NCBI RefSeq assembly: GCF_038593855.1 | Contig: NZ_CP151996.1 | Span: forward strand, 496,001 to 560,000 | Length of the DNA stretch: 64,000 bases | Direction of reading: 5' to 3' | From: Lysinibacillus sp. FSL M8-0337 | GTDB lineage: Bacteria; Bacillota; Bacilli; Bacillales_A; Planococcaceae | Part shown: positions 20,200 to 29,248 of the stretch, in pieces | Layout of the letters: every line of letters begins with the position of its first letter | Position numbering within the stretch: position 1 is the stretch's first letter | Position numbers and translations under genes: made by a program | The notes under the pieces: model-generated | Database searches by the model: none | The model's input: only the letters and a program-made list of their open reading frames with translations | Told to the model about the DNA's origin: nothing

Positions 20200-20559
20200 G
20201 TGAAACGATTACTAATTGTTGATGATCAGCAGGGAATTCGTTTGCTATTAAATGAGGTATTAAAAAAAGAAGGTTACGTTACATATTTAGCAGCGAATGG
20301 CGCTGAGGCACTACGTTATGCAGAGGAAGAATCGATAGACTGTGTATTGCTAGACATGAAGATTCCTGGCATGGATGGCATAGAAATCTTAAAGCGTTTA
20401 AAAGAGAAATGGCCCGAATTACCTGTCTTTATGATGACAGCATACGGTGAATTAGATGTTGTTCAGGAGGCATTGGAATTAGGGGCAATACGATATTTTA
20501 CGAAGCCGTTTGATATTTTTGAAGTACGTGACGAAGTAAATAAAACGTTAAAAACATAG
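20200..20559 (+). CDS. spo0F: Sporulation response regulator Spo0F
   Basis: A single-domain receiver that carries phosphate from sporulation kinases to Spo0B in the phosphorelay. The 119-aa protein has the acidic pocket D8/D9 in LIVDDQ, phosphoacceptor Asp52 in LLDMKIPGMDG, Thr80 in MMTAYGE and Lys102 in FTKPFD, with no output domain. The start is GTG 20200 behind AAAAAGGGCGG. An upstream TTG extension adds residues that do not fit the family. I could not find a convincing sigma-H promoter. Confidence 0.95.
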   Translation: MKRLLIVDDQQGIRLLLNEVLKKEGYVTYLAANGAEALRYAEEESIDCVLLDMKIPGMDGIEILKRLKEKWPELPVFMMTAYGELDVVQEALELGAIRYFTKPFDIFEVRDEVNKTLKT

Positions 20560-20564
20560 TTAAG

Positions 20565-20594
20565 CAGGCAGTGGCAAACACCGCCTGTTTTTTT
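20565..20594 (+). terminator. spo0F terminator
   Basis: CAGGCAGTG and CACCGCCTG form a stem with one A-C mismatch and a 5-base loop, followed by seven T. Confidence 0.85.
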
Positions 20595-20738
20595 ATACTT
20601 GTTGTAAATAAATAATGCTACCTAACTGTTTTGCACTAGACTTTCATTCGAAATTATACGATGCTCAGACATAACTATGGAATTTATAATTTTGATTTAC
20701 TTTGTTTTGCAATAGAAAAAACTTTGCAGACTGCACAA

Positions 20739-20833
20739 GTTGATGGTAGCGAAGACGGTGACTCCTACGGGAACGCACAGAACGTAAGACGCGGGCATTC
20801 TGCGCGTTAGCGAGGGTTGCAGCTTATGGTAGG
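20739..20833. repeat. Dispersed ~95-bp repeat, copy A
   Basis: This stretch and 20947-21041 share most of their bases, including GGTAGCG, GGTGACTCC, GACGCGGGCATTC and TAGCGAGGGTTGC. They are GC-rich islands in AT-rich DNA with no ORF in common. The conserved blocks look like paired RNA or a miniature mobile repeat of the kind scattered in Bacillaceae genomes. Confidence 0.6.
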
Positions 20834-20946
20834 CTGGGACATAACTAAAAAAATTTAAGGAACAGAGGAAAGGTGTTCAAATTTTTGCTATATGGAGACC
20901 TTAGCTATTCTTGCTTTTGCAATTAAAAAATTAGAAGTATTCACTG

Positions 20947-21041
20947 GTTGTTGGTAGCGGAGGTGGTGACTCCGGCGGGAACAGCACATAATGTTAGACG
21001 CGGGCATTCCGCGCGTAGCGAGGGTTGCGGCTTACAGTGCT
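20947..21041. repeat. Dispersed ~95-bp repeat, copy B
   Basis: Second copy of the element at 20739. The DNA after it (to about 21075) contains CAACAACTG, which is complementary to the GGTTGTTG at the start of this copy, so the whole 130 bp may fold back on itself. The tandem hairpin array begins just after it. Confidence 0.6.
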
Positions 21042-21097
21042 GAGCGGAAAGCACCGCCGTAGCGGACAACAACTGTACCAGCCTCTTTTTGAAAAAA

Positions 21098-21944
21098 GTG
21101 CCCCTGCCGCTACGTTGCACTCTGCTTTCGGTTCAAAATATAGTAGCCCCTGAAATTTCTTTTCAGAGGCTTATAGAAAAAAAGTGCCCCTGCCGCTACG
21201 TTGCACTCCGCTTTCGGTTCAAAATATAGTAGCCCCTGAAATTTCTTTTCAGGGGCTTATAGAAAAAAAGTGCCCCTGCCGCTACGTTGCACTTCGCTTT
21301 CGGGGCAAAAATAGTAGCCCCTGAAATTTCTTTTCAGGGGCTTATAGAAAAAAAGTGCCCCTGCCGCTACGTTGCACTTCGCTATCGGGGCAAAAATAGT
21401 AGCCCCTGAAATTTCTTTTCAGGGGCTTATAGAAAAAAGTGCCCCTGCCGCTACGTTGCACTTCGCTTTCGGGGCAAAAATAGTAGCCCCTGAAATTTCT
21501 TTTCAGAGGCTTATAGAAAAAAGTGCCCCTGCCGCTACGTTGCACTCCGCTTTCGGTTCAAAATATAGTAGCCCCTGAAATTTCTTTTCAGAGGCTTATA
21601 GAAAAAAGTGCCCCTGCCGCTACGTTGCACTTCGCTTTCGGGGCAAAAATAGTAGCCCCTGAAATTTCTTTTCAGGGGCTTATAGAAAAAAAGTGCCCCT
21701 GCCGCTACGTTGCACTTCGCTATCGGGGCAAAAATAGTAGCCCCTGAAATTTCTTTTCAGGGGCTTATAGAAAAAAGTGCCCCTGCCGCTACGTTGCACT
21801 TCGCTTTCGGGGCAAAAATAGTAGCCCCTGAAATTTCTTTTCAGAGGCTTATAGAAAAAAGTGCCCCTGCCGCTACGTTGCACTTCGCTATCGGGGCAAA
21901 AATATAAGCCCCTGAAATTTCTTTTCAGGGGCTTATATTTTTGC
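21098..21944. repeat. Tandem array of ten 84-86-bp hairpin units
   Basis: Ten units start with GTGCCCCTGCCGCTACGTTG at 21098, 21184, 21270, 21355, 21439, 21523, 21608, 21693, 21777 and 21861. Each contains the inverted pair AGCCCCTGAAA / TTTCAGGGGCT (or TTTCAGAGGCT) around TTTCT. Several also contain TGCCCC / GGGGCA, a second hairpin. Units 3-5 and 7-9 are identical in order and in A-run lengths, so a 338-bp block was duplicated. The last unit has a longer inverted repeat (21896-21917 with 21923-21944, 22-base perfect arms). ORFs across the array are by-products of the repeat. There are no unique spacers, so it is not CRISPR. Confidence 0.9.
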
Positions 21945-22001
21945 TATGATTGAATAGCACAATTATGTATAAAGAATAGTCCTAAAAGGAGGATTTTTAG
22001 T

Positions 22002-22856
22002 ATGGCGTTAGTATCTATGAAAGAGATGTTAATTAAAGCAAAGGCAGAAGGTTATGCAGTTGGTCAATTCAACATCAACAACCTTGAATGGACGCAAGCA
22101 ATTTTACAAGCAGCAGAAGAAGAAAAATCACCGGTTATCCTTGGCGTATCTGAGGGCGCAGGTAAATATATGGGCGGATTTATTTCAGTTGTACACATGG
22201 TAAAAGGTTTAATGGAATCTTATGGTACGACAGTGCCAGTAGCTATTCACCTTGACCATGGTTCAAGCTTTGAAAAATGTAAAGAAGCGATTGATGCAGG
22301 ATTTACTTCTGTTATGATTGATGCATCACATCATCCTTTCGAAGAAAATATTGCAATTACTTCAAAAGTAGTTGAATATGCACATGCGAAAGGCGTTTCT
22401 GTAGAAGCTGAGCTTGGAACAGTTGGCGGAGACGAGGATGGCGTAATTGGTGGTATTATGTACGCTGATCCAGAAGAGTGCCGTAAAATGGTTGAATTAA
22501 CAGATATTGATTGCTTAGCACCAGCGCTTGGCTCTGTTCATGGTCCATACAAAGGCGAACCAAACTTAGGTTTCAAAGAAATGGAAGAAATCTCTAAATT
22601 AGCAGATCTTCCTTTAGTATTACATGGTGGTACAGGTATTCCAACAAAAGATATTCAACGTTCCATTTCATTAGGTACGGCTAAAATTAACGTGAATACT
22701 GAAAATCAAATCGCTGCGACAAAAGTGATTCGTGAAATTCTTGACAACGATAAAGTTGTTTACGATCCACGTAAATTCCTAGCACCAGCGCGTGAAGCAA
22801 TTAAAACAACAGTTATCGGTAAAATCCGTGAATTTGGTAGTGCACAAAAAGCATAA
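22002..22856 (+). CDS. fbaA: Fructose-bisphosphate aldolase, class II
   Basis: A zinc-dependent aldolase of glycolysis and gluconeogenesis. The 284-aa protein shows the metal and active-site motifs HLDHGSS near 80, [13 protein letters not shown] near 132, GSVHGPYKG near 176 and LHGGTGI near 207. The ATG follows AAAGGAGG. The gene lies after spo0F as in B. subtilis, but the intergenic region is expanded by the repeat array, whose last hairpin ends 57 bp before the start codon. Confidence 0.95.
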   Translation: MALVSMKEMLIKAKAEGYAVGQFNINNLEWTQAILQAAEEEKSPVILGVSEGAGKYMGGFISVVHMVKGLMESYGTTVPVAIHLDHGSSFEKCKEAIDAGFTSVMIDASHHPFEENIAITSKVVEYAHAKGVSVEAELGTVGGDEDGVIGGIMYADPEECRKMVELTDIDCLAPALGSVHGPYKGEPNLGFKEMEEISKLADLPLVLHGGTGIPTKDIQRSISLGTAKINVNTENQIAATKVIREILDNDKVVYDPRKFLAPAREAIKTTVIGKIREFGSAQKA

Positions 22857-22902
22857 TTTTTGCTTCATATATGGTACAAAAGCATAGATGAATACACATA
22901 AT

Positions 22903-22944
22903 AAGAGAAGTGTTGATGCTAGCAATCGACCTTCTCTTGTTTTT
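22903..22944 (+). terminator. fbaA terminator
   Basis: AAGAGAAG...CTTCTCTT outer stem with an inner GTTGAT/ATCGAC stem, then TGTTTTTG. Confidence 0.85.
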
Positions 22945-23007
22945 GAAATTATAACTTTTTTGAAAAAAATTAATAATATAAATAAATAGGGTTAGGGAGG
23001 AAATATT

Positions 23008-23658
23008 ATGAAATTTTTTATTGATACAGCAAACTTTGATGAAATTAAAGAAGCACACGCATGGGGCATTTTATCAGGCGTGACAACAAACCCATCATTA
23101 GTGGCAAAAGAGGAGAACGTATCTTTTCATGATCGTCTACGTGAAATTGCCGAGCTTGTTGATGGCTCAGTAAGCGGTGAAGTTATTGCATTAGATGCTG
23201 AAGGTATGATTAAAGAAGGTCTAGAATTAGCGGCTATTGCACCGAATATTACAGTGAAATTACCAATGACACCCGCTGGTTTAGAAGCGTGTCGCTTCTT
23301 TGCAAACAAAGGCATTAAAACAAACGTAACACTAATTTTCAGTGCCAACCAAGCATTAATGGCTGCGCGTGCAGGTGCTACATATGTATCACCATTTATC
23401 GGCCGTTTAGATGATATTGGTCAAAATGGTGTTGAACTTATCGAAACCATTTCAGATATTTTCACAATCCATAATATTGAAACACAAATTATTGCTGCTT
23501 CTATTCGTCACCCACAACATGTAACGGCAGCAGCTCTTGCTGGCGCACATATTTCAACAACTCCTTTCAAAGTGTTAAAACAACTTTTCCACCATCCATT
23601 AACGGAAAAAGGAATTGAAGGATTTTTAGCGGATTGGAATAAGCGAAAAGGTGAATAA
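23008..23658 (+). CDS. tal: Transaldolase (TAL/FSA small type)
   Basis: A 216-aa short transaldolase like YwjH of B. subtilis; it transfers dihydroxyacetone units in the pentose phosphate pathway. It begins [16 protein letters not shown], has GVTTNPSL near 25 and the Schiff-base lysine in NITVKLPMT near residue 83, and ends with the FSA-like helical tail. AGGGAGG lies eight bases before the ATG. It sits between fbaA and murAB, in a carbon-metabolism cluster with glpX. Confidence 0.94.
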   Translation: MKFFIDTANFDEIKEAHAWGILSGVTTNPSLVAKEENVSFHDRLREIAELVDGSVSGEVIALDAEGMIKEGLELAAIAPNITVKLPMTPAGLEACRFFANKGIKTNVTLIFSANQALMAARAGATYVSPFIGRLDDIGQNGVELIETISDIFTIHNIETQIIAASIRHPQHVTAAALAGAHISTTPFKVLKQLFHHPLTEKGIEGFLADWNKRKGE

Positions 23659-23718
23659 TAAGATTATAAAGTGAGTCAAATGCAAAAATTACTTTCCAAT
23701 CATGAGGGAGAACGCGAA

Positions 23719-25005
23719 ATGGATGTTTATAAAATTACAGGCGAAAATCGTCTAAAGGGTACAATTAAAGTTAGTGGTGCAAAAAATAGTGCAGTCGCCT
23801 TAATTCCAGCATCAATTTTGGCGAACTCTCCAGTGACAATTGGAGGGATTCCCGAAATTTCAGATGCTTGGACTTTAAAAGCCTTGTTAGAAGAGATTGG
23901 TGGAGAAGTACAATTTGAGGATGGCAAAATGATTATTGATCCATCCGATATGGTTGCACTGCCGTTGCCAAATGGTAATGTTAAAAAACTCCGCGCCTCT
24001 TATTATTTAATGGGTGCCATGCTTGGTCGCTTCAAAAAGGCTGTCATTGGTTTGCCTGGTGGCTGTTTCTTAGGGCCGCGTCCAATTGATCAACACATTA
24101 AAGGGTTTGAAGCCCTTGGCGCTAAAATTACTAACGAGCATGGTGCGATTTATTTACGTGCTGAAGAATTAATCGGCGCTAAAATTTATTTAGACGTCGC
24201 AAGTGTTGGCGCAACGATCAATATTATGCTTGCTGCGGTACGTGCAAAGGGACGTACGGTTATTGAAAATGCCGCAAAAGAACCTGAAATAATTGACGTA
24301 GCCACACTCCTTACGAATATGGGTGCCAATATTAAGGGTGCGGGTACAAGTGTTATTCGCATTGAAGGTGTTGAGGAACTGCATGGAACGGAACATACAA
24401 TTATTCCAGACCGTATTGAAGCCGCTACATTTATGATAATGGCAGCAGCAGTTGGCGACGGTATTACGATAGATAATGTCATTCCATTGCATTTAGAGGC
24501 AATTACAGCAAAGCTTCGTGAAATGGGCGTCAAGATTGACATAGACGAGGAAAGTATTTTTGTTCCCAAAACAGACCTATCTACATTGCAAGCGGTTGAC
24601 GTCAAAACGATAGTTTATCCTGGATTCCCTACGGATATTCAGCAACCACTTTCGGTGTTAATGACGCAAGCACTTGGCTCTTCAAAGATAACAGATACCA
24701 TTTATACGGCTCGTTTTAAGCATATTGATGAACTGCGTCGTATGAATGCCAACGCACGTGTAGAAGGAAATACAGCGATAATTACTGGTCCAAGTAAATT
24801 ACATGGCTCAAGTGTCACTGCGACAGACCTTCGCGCGGGTGCAGCATTAGTTTTAGCTGGCTTATTAGCTGAAGGTGAAACTGAAATTCATGATATCTAT
24901 CATATTGAACGTGGCTATAGCTCACTTATTGAAAAATTACGTGACTTAGGCGCAGATATTCGACGTGAAACAATTATGGTTAGCGTTGCAGAGGCAAAGG
25001 AGTAA
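23719..25005 (+). CDS. murAB: UDP-GlcNAc 1-carboxyvinyltransferase (second copy)
   Basis: This enzyme adds enolpyruvate from PEP to UDP-GlcNAc in the first committed step of peptidoglycan synthesis. The 428-aa protein carries the PEP-binding/fosfomycin-target Cys116 in [11 protein letters not shown] and the [13 protein letters not shown] start motif. ATG 23719 is chosen for its GAGGGAGA site and family length; an upstream in-frame start at 23671 has none. It is one of two murA genes in the window (the other is at 52360). Low-GC Gram-positives usually carry both. Confidence 0.95.
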   Translation: MDVYKITGENRLKGTIKVSGAKNSAVALIPASILANSPVTIGGIPEISDAWTLKALLEEIGGEVQFEDGKMIIDPSDMVALPLPNGNVKKLRASYYLMGAMLGRFKKAVIGLPGGCFLGPRPIDQHIKGFEALGAKITNEHGAIYLRAEELIGAKIYLDVASVGATINIMLAAVRAKGRTVIENAAKEPEIIDVATLLTNMGANIKGAGTSVIRIEGVEELHGTEHTIIPDRIEAATFMIMAAAVGDGITIDNVIPLHLEAITAKLREMGVKIDIDEESIFVPKTDLSTLQAVDVKTIVYPGFPTDIQQPLSVLMTQALGSSKITDTIYTARFKHIDELRRMNANARVEGNTAIITGPSKLHGSSVTATDLRAGAALVLAGLLAEGETEIHDIYHIERGYSSLIEKLRDLGADIRRETIMVSVAEAKE

Positions 25006-25101
25006 TGTAAGGTAAAAGTTTTGAGCCAATTATGTTACAATAAAGGTAATTTGAATGTTTCGGTAAAATAAAACATGCCGATAACGGGAGGCAAAACAAC
25101 A

Positions 25102-26058
25102 ATGGAACGCAGTTTATCGATGGAAGTAGTACGAGTAACAGAGGCAGCAGCAATCGCATCCGGGAAATGGATGGGTCGCGGTTTGAAAATTGAGGCAGAT
25201 GATGCAGCAACGACAGCAATGCGCTCAATGTTCGATACGATTCCAATGCATGCTACAGTAGTAATTGGGGAAGGCGAAATGGACGAAGCACCAATGCTTT
25301 ATATTGGTGAGGAGCTTGGTCTTCGTAATGGCGGTCCCAAAGTAGATATAGCAGTCGATCCTTTAGAAGGTACAAATATAGTGGCAAAAGGTACAAATGG
25401 TGCTATGACAGTATTAGCAATTGCTGATAAGGGTAATCTATTAAATGCACCAGATATGTACATGGAGAAAATCGCTGTAGGACCAGAAGCGGCAGGAAAA
25501 GTTGATATTAACGCCTCTGTTACTTATAATTTATTACAAGTAGCAAAAGCAAAAAATAAAGATATTTCAGATGTTGTAGCTACTCTATTAGATCGCCCAC
25601 GCCATCAAGCGATAGTAGATGAGATTCGTGAAGCGGGAGCTCGTATTAAATTTATTCAAGATGGAGATGTGGGAGCAGCGATTAACACTGCATTCGATGA
25701 AACAGGCATCGACATTATGTTTGGTATGGGCGGTGCACCTGAGGGTGTTATATCGGCTGTTGCATTAAAATGCCTTGGTGGAGACTTCCAAGCTAAATTA
25801 GTGCCAGAAGATGAAGAACAGTTAGAACGCTGTAAACAAATGGGCGTAGATGTAGATAAAGTTCTTTACTTAGATGATTTAGTAAAAGGTGACGATGCAA
25901 TTTTTGCAGCAACAGCTGTTACAGATTGTGAGCTATTAAAAGGTGTGCAGTACAAAGGAGCTTATGCATTAACACATTCAGTTGTTATGCGAGCGAAGTC
26001 AGGTACTGTCCGTTTTGTAGAAGGTCGTCACGCTCTTGATAAAAAACCTAGCTATTAA
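25102..26058 (+). CDS. glpX: Fructose-1,6-bisphosphatase, class II
   Basis: A GlpX-type phosphatase for gluconeogenesis. The 318 aa include the metal-binding segments [13 protein letters not shown] near 57 and [11 protein letters not shown] near 84, and the [12 protein letters not shown] loop near 214. The start at 25102 follows GGGAGG; an in-frame start nine codons upstream lacks a ribosome site. It neighbours fbaA and tal, enzymes acting on the same sugar phosphates. Confidence 0.95.
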   Translation: MERSLSMEVVRVTEAAAIASGKWMGRGLKIEADDAATTAMRSMFDTIPMHATVVIGEGEMDEAPMLYIGEELGLRNGGPKVDIAVDPLEGTNIVAKGTNGAMTVLAIADKGNLLNAPDMYMEKIAVGPEAAGKVDINASVTYNLLQVAKAKNKDISDVVATLLDRPRHQAIVDEIREAGARIKFIQDGDVGAAINTAFDETGIDIMFGMGGAPEGVISAVALKCLGGDFQAKLVPEDEEQLERCKQMGVDVDKVLYLDDLVKGDDAIFAATAVTDCELLKGVQYKGAYALTHSVVMRAKSGTVRFVEGRHALDKKPSY

Positions 26059-26079
26059 TAATATTTTCTTCTAAAATAT

Positions 26080-26106
26080 ACCTAGTGCAACTATTTGCAC
26101 TAGGTA
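26080..26106 (+). terminator. Probable glpX terminator
   Basis: ACCTAGTGCAA and TTGCACTAGGT form a perfect 11-bp stem with a 4-base loop. The following tract is CCTTCTTCTTC rather than T, so efficiency is uncertain. Confidence 0.55.
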
Positions 26107-26205
26107 CCTTCTTCTTCATTAAACCATCCCATAGTTTTACTTTAAAAACTTCTATGTTTACCCCAATACATGCATTATATTTTGAAAAAGACTGGAGTTG
26201 TGCAT

Positions 26206-27489
26206 ATGTCTACATTGACAATCGCTCAATTAGAAAACATGACGTTAAAAGAGCTTTACGCCCTCGCACGCCAATACAAAATTTCGTATTATAGCAAACT
26301 AACGAAAAAGGAATTAATTTTTGCTATTTTGAAAACGCGTTCAGAGCAAGAGGGTTATTTCTTTATGGAGGGGGTACTTGAGATTGTATCGCAAGAAGGC
26401 TTTGGCTTCCTTCGACCAATCAATTACTCACCGAGTAAAGAAGATATTTATATTTCTGCTTCTCAAATACGTCGTTTTGATCTTCGTAATGGGGATAAAG
26501 TGTCTGGTAAAGTGCGTCCCCCTAAAGAAAATGAACGTTACTATGGATTACTGCAGGTGGATGCTGTAAATGGAGAAGATCCTGAAGTAGCAAAAGAACG
26601 TGTTCACTTCCCAGCATTGACGCCGCTATATCCTGATCGCCAAATCAAGCTTGAAACTACACAGCGCAATCTATCGACTCGAATTATGGATTTAGTAGCG
26701 CCAGTAGGATTTGGTCAACGTGGATTAATCGTAGCGCCACCAAAGGCTGGTAAAACATCATTATTAAAAGAAATTGCTAACGCTATTACAACAAACCATC
26801 CAGAGGCAGAGTTAATCGTATTACTTATTGATGAACGTCCTGAGGAAGTAACGGATATTGAGCGTTCTGTAAATGCGGATGTCGTAAGTTCTACTTTCGA
26901 TGAAGTTCCGGAAAATCATGTGAAGGTAGCGGAAATCGTGTTAGAACGAGCACGCCGCTTAGTAGAGCATAAACGTGACGTAATTATTTTAATGGACTCC
27001 ATTACACGTCTTGCTCGTGCATATAACTTAGTTATTCCACCAAGTGGTCGTACGCTGTCAGGTGGTATCGATCCTGCGGCCTTCCATAGACCAAAACGAT
27101 TCTTCGGTTCTGCGCGTAATATTGAAGAAGGTGGTAGCTTAACAATTTTAGCTACAGCTTTAGTAGATACAGGTTCACGTATGGACGAAGTTATTTATGA
27201 AGAGTTTAAAGGGACGGGTAACTTAGAGTTGCACTTAGATCGTCAATTAGCAGAGCGTCGTATTTTCCCTGCGCTTGATATTCGTCGTTCAGGTACACGT
27301 AAGGAAGAATTGCTTCTTGAGCCAGAACAACTTGAAAAACTATGGGCAATCCGAAAAACATTTTCAGATGCGCCAGATTTCGCAGAGCGTTTCTTGAAAA
27401 AGCTACGCACAACAAAATCAAACGAAGAATTTTTCGAAAAGTTAAATGAAGATATGAAAAAAGCCACTAAAGGTAAAGGCCTACTTTAA
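26206..27489 (+). CDS. rho: Transcription termination factor Rho
   Basis: A hexameric RNA-dependent ATPase that releases transcripts. The 427 aa equal the B. subtilis length. Regions in order are the Rho N-terminal helix domain ([15 protein letters not shown]), a cold-shock-like RNA-binding domain ([11 protein letters not shown] near 64), and the RecA-type core with Walker A PPKAGKTS near 180 and Walker [14 protein letters not shown] near 260. I chose ATG 26206 on homology; the ribosome site (CTGGAG) is weak. The Rho transcript ends at a strong intrinsic terminator. Confidence 0.96.
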   Translation: MSTLTIAQLENMTLKELYALARQYKISYYSKLTKKELIFAILKTRSEQEGYFFMEGVLEIVSQEGFGFLRPINYSPSKEDIYISASQIRRFDLRNGDKVSGKVRPPKENERYYGLLQVDAVNGEDPEVAKERVHFPALTPLYPDRQIKLETTQRNLSTRIMDLVAPVGFGQRGLIVAPPKAGKTSLLKEIANAITTNHPEAELIVLLIDERPEEVTDIERSVNADVVSSTFDEVPENHVKVAEIVLERARRLVEHKRDVIILMDSITRLARAYNLVIPPSGRTLSGGIDPAAFHRPKRFFGSARNIEEGGSLTILATALVDTGSRMDEVIYEEFKGTGNLELHLDRQLAERRIFPALDIRRSGTRKEELLLEPEQLEKLWAIRKTFSDAPDFAERFLKKLRTTKSNEEFFEKLNEDMKKATKGKGLL

Positions 27490-27490
27490 G

Positions 27491-27511
27491 GTGCCAGTCA
27501 CTCAAACAATT
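27491..27511. repeat. Dispersed short repeat, copy 2
   Basis: Exact inverted copy of bases 21-41, starting two bases after the rho stop codon. CTCAAACAATT is repeated once more directly after it. Confidence 0.55.
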
Positions 27512-27536
27512 CTCAAACAATTTATCTACACTCGGA

Positions 27537-27574
27537 AACACCAGTAACGAATTGTCGTTACTGGTGTTTTTTTT
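27537..27574 (+). terminator. rho terminator
   Basis: AACACCAGTAACGA and TCGTTACTGGTGTT form a perfect 14-bp stem with a 4-base loop, followed by six more T. Confidence 0.95.
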
Positions 27575-27579
27575 ACGGC

Positions 27580-27617
27580 TTCAATAATAGTATAGCTAAA
27601 TTGATAATCATTATCAA
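27580..27617 (+). promoter_or_regulatory. Perfect Fur box overlapping a promoter
   Basis: TTGATAATCATTATCAA (27601-27617) is a perfect palindrome and contains the 7-1-7 Fur motif TGATAAT-N-ATTATCA. A rightward -10, GATAAT (27603-27608), sits inside it with TTCAAT (27580-27585) 17 bp upstream. The next gene is rpmE, 340 bp away with its own promoter, so the target is unclear. Confidence 0.65.
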
Positions 27618-27820
27618 TGAGTGTTTGAAAAGAACGTATTGCTTTTGGCTACGAAGTGAATACTACTTGAAGTAAAGCCTTTAAAAGAGCACAGCGCATT
27701 AGATTTTATTGCACCCTAGTAAGATAAGATTAATTGCGGGTGCATGTACAGATGGATTTTGGCGTTAAATAGTGCCAAACTATTTCGCGAAGTTCGTGAA
27801 TAGTTTTCAATATTTTTTGC
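27618..27820. other. Non-coding stretch downstream of Fur box
   Basis: About 200 bp with no ORF that has a ribosome site. TGCACCC and GGGTGCA (27715-27750) could pair around a 21-base loop, but no T tract follows. If the Fur-box promoter is active it would transcribe this stretch, possibly as a small RNA. Confidence 0.35.
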
Positions 27821-27850
27821 TTGAAAACAATAAAATAACTATGTTATACT
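27821..27850 (+). promoter_or_regulatory. rpmE promoter
   Basis: TTGAAA (27821-27826), an 18-bp spacer and TATACT (27845-27850) make a good sigma-A promoter about 108 bp before the rpmE start codon. Confidence 0.65.
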
Positions 27851-27872
27851 TCAAAAGTATGCAACGTGTACA

Positions 27873-27926
27873 TATGTAGCCGACATATTCGGGCTATGTA
27901 AGGTACAGTTCGAATTACTCTGTTCC
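27873..27926 (+). promoter_or_regulatory. Structured leader of rpmE
   Basis: Two hairpins precede rpmE: a 9-bp stem at 27873-27881 with 27892-27900 (two G-U) and GGtACAG / CTGTtCC at 27902-27926. Firmicute L31 genes are known to have leader RNA thought to bind L31 for autoregulation. Identity with that family is inference from position and layout. Confidence 0.45.
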
Positions 27927-27957
27927 AGATGGTTCAGGGCGAGAGGAGAAAACGAAT

Positions 27958-28161
27958 ATGAAACAAGGAATTCATCCAGACTACAAAGAAGCAACAGTAA
28001 CTTGCTCTTGTGGTAACACTTTCAAAACTGGTTCAGTAAAAGAAAACATCGTTGTCGAGTTCTGCAACGAATGTCACCCATTCTATACTGGCCGTCAAAA
28101 ATTCGCGTCTGCTGATGGTCGCGTGGATCGTTTCAACAAAAAATACGGTCTTAAAAACTAA
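27958..28161 (+). CDS. rpmE: 50S ribosomal protein L31, zinc-binding form
   Basis: A 67-aa ribosomal protein beginning [20 protein letters not shown]. The zinc ligands Cys16, Cys18, Cys36 and Cys39 are all present, so this is the zinc-containing paralogue that bacteria can replace by a zinc-free L31 during zinc shortage. GAGAGGAG lies before the ATG. It lies between rho and tdk as in B. subtilis. Confidence 0.97.
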   Translation: MKQGIHPDYKEATVTCSCGNTFKTGSVKENIVVEFCNECHPFYTGRQKFASADGRVDRFNKKYGLKN

Positions 28162-28170
28162 TGTTAGTTT

Positions 28171-28207
28171 AATACCTGCCAAGCATGTGCTTGGCAGGTA
28201 TTTTTTT
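28171..28207 (+). terminator. rpmE terminator
   Basis: ATACCTGCCAAGCA and TGCTTGGCAGGTAT form a perfect 14-bp stem with a 2-base centre, followed by a T run. Confidence 0.93.
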
Positions 28208-28300
28208 CAGTATTTAAATAATGCAAGCAATCATTGCGTCTTGGCATATAGGGTTTCTTTCGCAACGTTGCGCGCGTTTAATATATAACAACAGTAGACC

Positions 28301-28382
28301 GGATTTTGAAATTTTAAGCCGACCCATAGCTATAATCGTTCGGGCTTAAAGCTAATTGCTAAAATAATTCCTTTCAAAATCC
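28301..28382 (+). promoter_or_regulatory. Nested hairpin leader upstream of tdk
   Basis: GGATTTTGAAA (28301-28311) pairs perfectly with TTTCAAAATCC (28372-28382), enclosing a second stem TTTAAGCC / GGCTTAAA (28313-28320 with 28343-28350, extendable with a bulged G). The element ends about ten bases before the tdk ribosome site. I do not recognise it as a known riboswitch. Confidence 0.5.
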
Positions 28383-28409
28383 AATGACAACAGGGAGGGA
28401 GAAAATACA

Positions 28410-28982
28410 ATGGCACAGCTATACTATAAACATGGCGCGATGAATAGTGGCAAATCAATAGAAATCTTAAAAGTTGCCCATAACTATGAAGAGCAGCAAA
28501 AGCCTGTCATGATATTTACGTCAGGTCTTGATACACGTGATGAGGTTGGATTTGTTTCAAGTCGAGTAGGCTTAAGACAAGAGGCTATTCCAATTTATGA
28601 GGACACGAATATTTTTGAACTTGTAAAAAATAATGAAGTAAAGCCATACTGCGTGCTTGTAGATGAAGTGCAATTTTTAAAAAAGGCACATGTACTACAA
28701 TTAGCGAATATTGTGGATGAACTAGACATTCCTGTGATGGGCTTTGGCCTAAAGAATGATTTCCAAAATGAATTATTTGAGGGTAGTCAGTATATGCTTA
28801 CATATGCAGATAAAATTGAAGAAATGAAAACGATTTGCTGGTTCTGCCATAAAAAAGCAACGATGAATTTACGTGTCGATGATAATGGTAAACCTGTGTA
28901 TACAGGCGACCAAATAAAAATCGGAGGTAACGATTCTTACTATCCTGTTTGTCGAAAGTGCCACGCACATCCACCGCTTTAA
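28410..28982 (+). CDS. tdk: Thymidine kinase
   Basis: A type II thymidine kinase salvaging thymidine to dTMP. The 190-aa protein has the P-loop GAMNSGKS at residues 9-16, the VDEVQFL motif with the catalytic Glu near 90, and a zinc site of two CxxC pairs (CWFC near 148 and CRKC near 184). GGGAGGGAG lies before the ATG. Confidence 0.96.
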   Translation: MAQLYYKHGAMNSGKSIEILKVAHNYEEQQKPVMIFTSGLDTRDEVGFVSSRVGLRQEAIPIYEDTNIFELVKNNEVKPYCVLVDEVQFLKKAHVLQLANIVDELDIPVMGFGLKNDFQNELFEGSQYMLTYADKIEEMKTICWFCHKKATMNLRVDDNGKPVYTGDQIKIGGNDSYYPVCRKCHAHPPL

Positions 28983-29248
28983 AGTTGTGTTAACATGGAA
29001 GTGTACTATTGTTAATTTTATCGAAGGGCTATCATGATTTTAAGCAATCCACCGAATAATTGTAGCATACACGTGAAATTTTCCTTATACTAAGTAAGGG
29101 AAATATGCCGTGCATATAATTACGCCTAAAGTAATCTGTAGCCGGAATAATTAACAAATAGAGGGAAATAGTGTTCGTCTCATTCACTGTAAAGAGAGGC
29201 GGACTTCTACTTGAATATAGATAAATGAACTAAATAGAGGTGAAGCCC

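Noticed and set aside
21342-21907. Several ORFs of 65-74 codons on both strands in the hairpin array
   Set aside because: They are translations of the tandem repeat, identical at a 338-bp offset, with no ribosome sites and stop/start set by the repeat unit.
21098-21944. CRISPR array
   Set aside because: Whole units repeat, with no unique spacers, and no cas gene is nearby.
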